Source: Pardosa pseudoannulata
Lineage: Eukaryota > Arthropoda > Arachnida > Araneae > Lycosidae
Direction: 5' to 3'
DNA: 64,000 bases
Assembly (NCBI GenBank): GCA_032207245.1
Contig: CM063507.1
Span: forward strand, 94,056,046-94,120,045
In this document: positions 63,610 to 64,000 of the stretch, in pieces
Position numbering within the stretch: the first letter of the stretch is position 1
How the letters are laid out: every line of letters begins with the position of its first letter
The notes under the pieces: model-generated
Databases searched by the model: none
Seen by the model: only the letters and a program-made list of their open reading frames with translations
What the model was told of the DNA's origin: nothing
Made by a program: the position numbers and the translations under genes

Positions 63610-64000
63610 CTTTAAAGTAAATTGAACTAGAATTTAATATTTAATAAATATTAAAATTTAAATTTAATATTCCACCTAAAATTTTAAATATTAATTCATT
63701 ATAAAGGGAGCTATCTCAAGAATTCCAACAAAATATTATAGTAGGATGCGGTAAAAAAATAAAATTCTAAAGTATATTGTTTCATCTCTCAGTTGTACGT
63801 AGTTTTTAATAATACCTTACAATTTTATAATGGTTTACGATCTATTATAGTAACAACACAGCAAGTCGGCAAAATTATAAAAATACCTCATTAAGATGTA
63901 GTCAACAAGATTTGAGCATTATATTCTACTATAGAAAACCTAAGAAACATGCAAAATATAAAGACAAAAATTTTAAACGAAAAATCACAAGGATAATTAT

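Overview
This is an AT-rich nuclear window from a metazoan, most likely an arthropod. I infer that from two animal genes with introns bounded by GT and AG, a Drosophila-type TATCGATA promoter element, and a dense load of Tc1/mariner, piggyBac, hAT-like and Helitron transposons plus tRNA-derived SINEs. An arachnid or another chelicerate fits, but the sequence alone cannot name the species.

Two protein-coding genes converge tail to tail. On the + strand, 187..23415, lie the last eight visible exons of a dystrobrevin gene: the paired coiled-coil region, the conserved block after it and an acidic C-terminus. Its upstream exons (EF-hand and ZZ domains) lie before the window. On the - strand, 59963 down to 29863, lie thirteen exons of a DDX24-type DEAD-box RNA helicase. 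The whole helicase core and C-terminus are present; the usual long N-terminal extension is missing. All exon junctions were checked for reading phase and they join without a frame break. The stop codons are about 6.4 kb apart. The gap holds both 3' ends, a mariner fragment and SINEs.

Almost everything else is mobile DNA inside introns. Autonomous-type remnants include a Tc1 element with a complete terminal-repeat pair and a transposase broken only by three TGA codons (13804..15338), a more decayed Tc1 (38779..39901), a pogo-like element (16472..18169), a mariner fragment (27030..27362), and a piggyBac deletion derivative that keeps only the two ends of its transposase (45107..46126). There are several 8-bp-duplication hAT elements, a Helitron (54536..55627) and at least five SINE copies, one with a perfect 13-bp target duplication.

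The most unusual feature is a group of six non-autonomous families with 5-6 bp target-site duplications. Their termini begin CAxGG and their flanks are built from repeats of a short family-specific word (GTCATGGAAA, GTGCTTAAA, AAGGACTTTT, GTCACTTTT and others). The most numerous family has six copies, all in the same orientation relative to host-gene transcription: + in dystrobrevin and - in DDX24.

A second notable feature is a decayed, apparently intronless stretch of an unidentified cellular protein gene (47700..49830, - strand). It sits inside a DDX24 intron and was later split by a hAT insertion.
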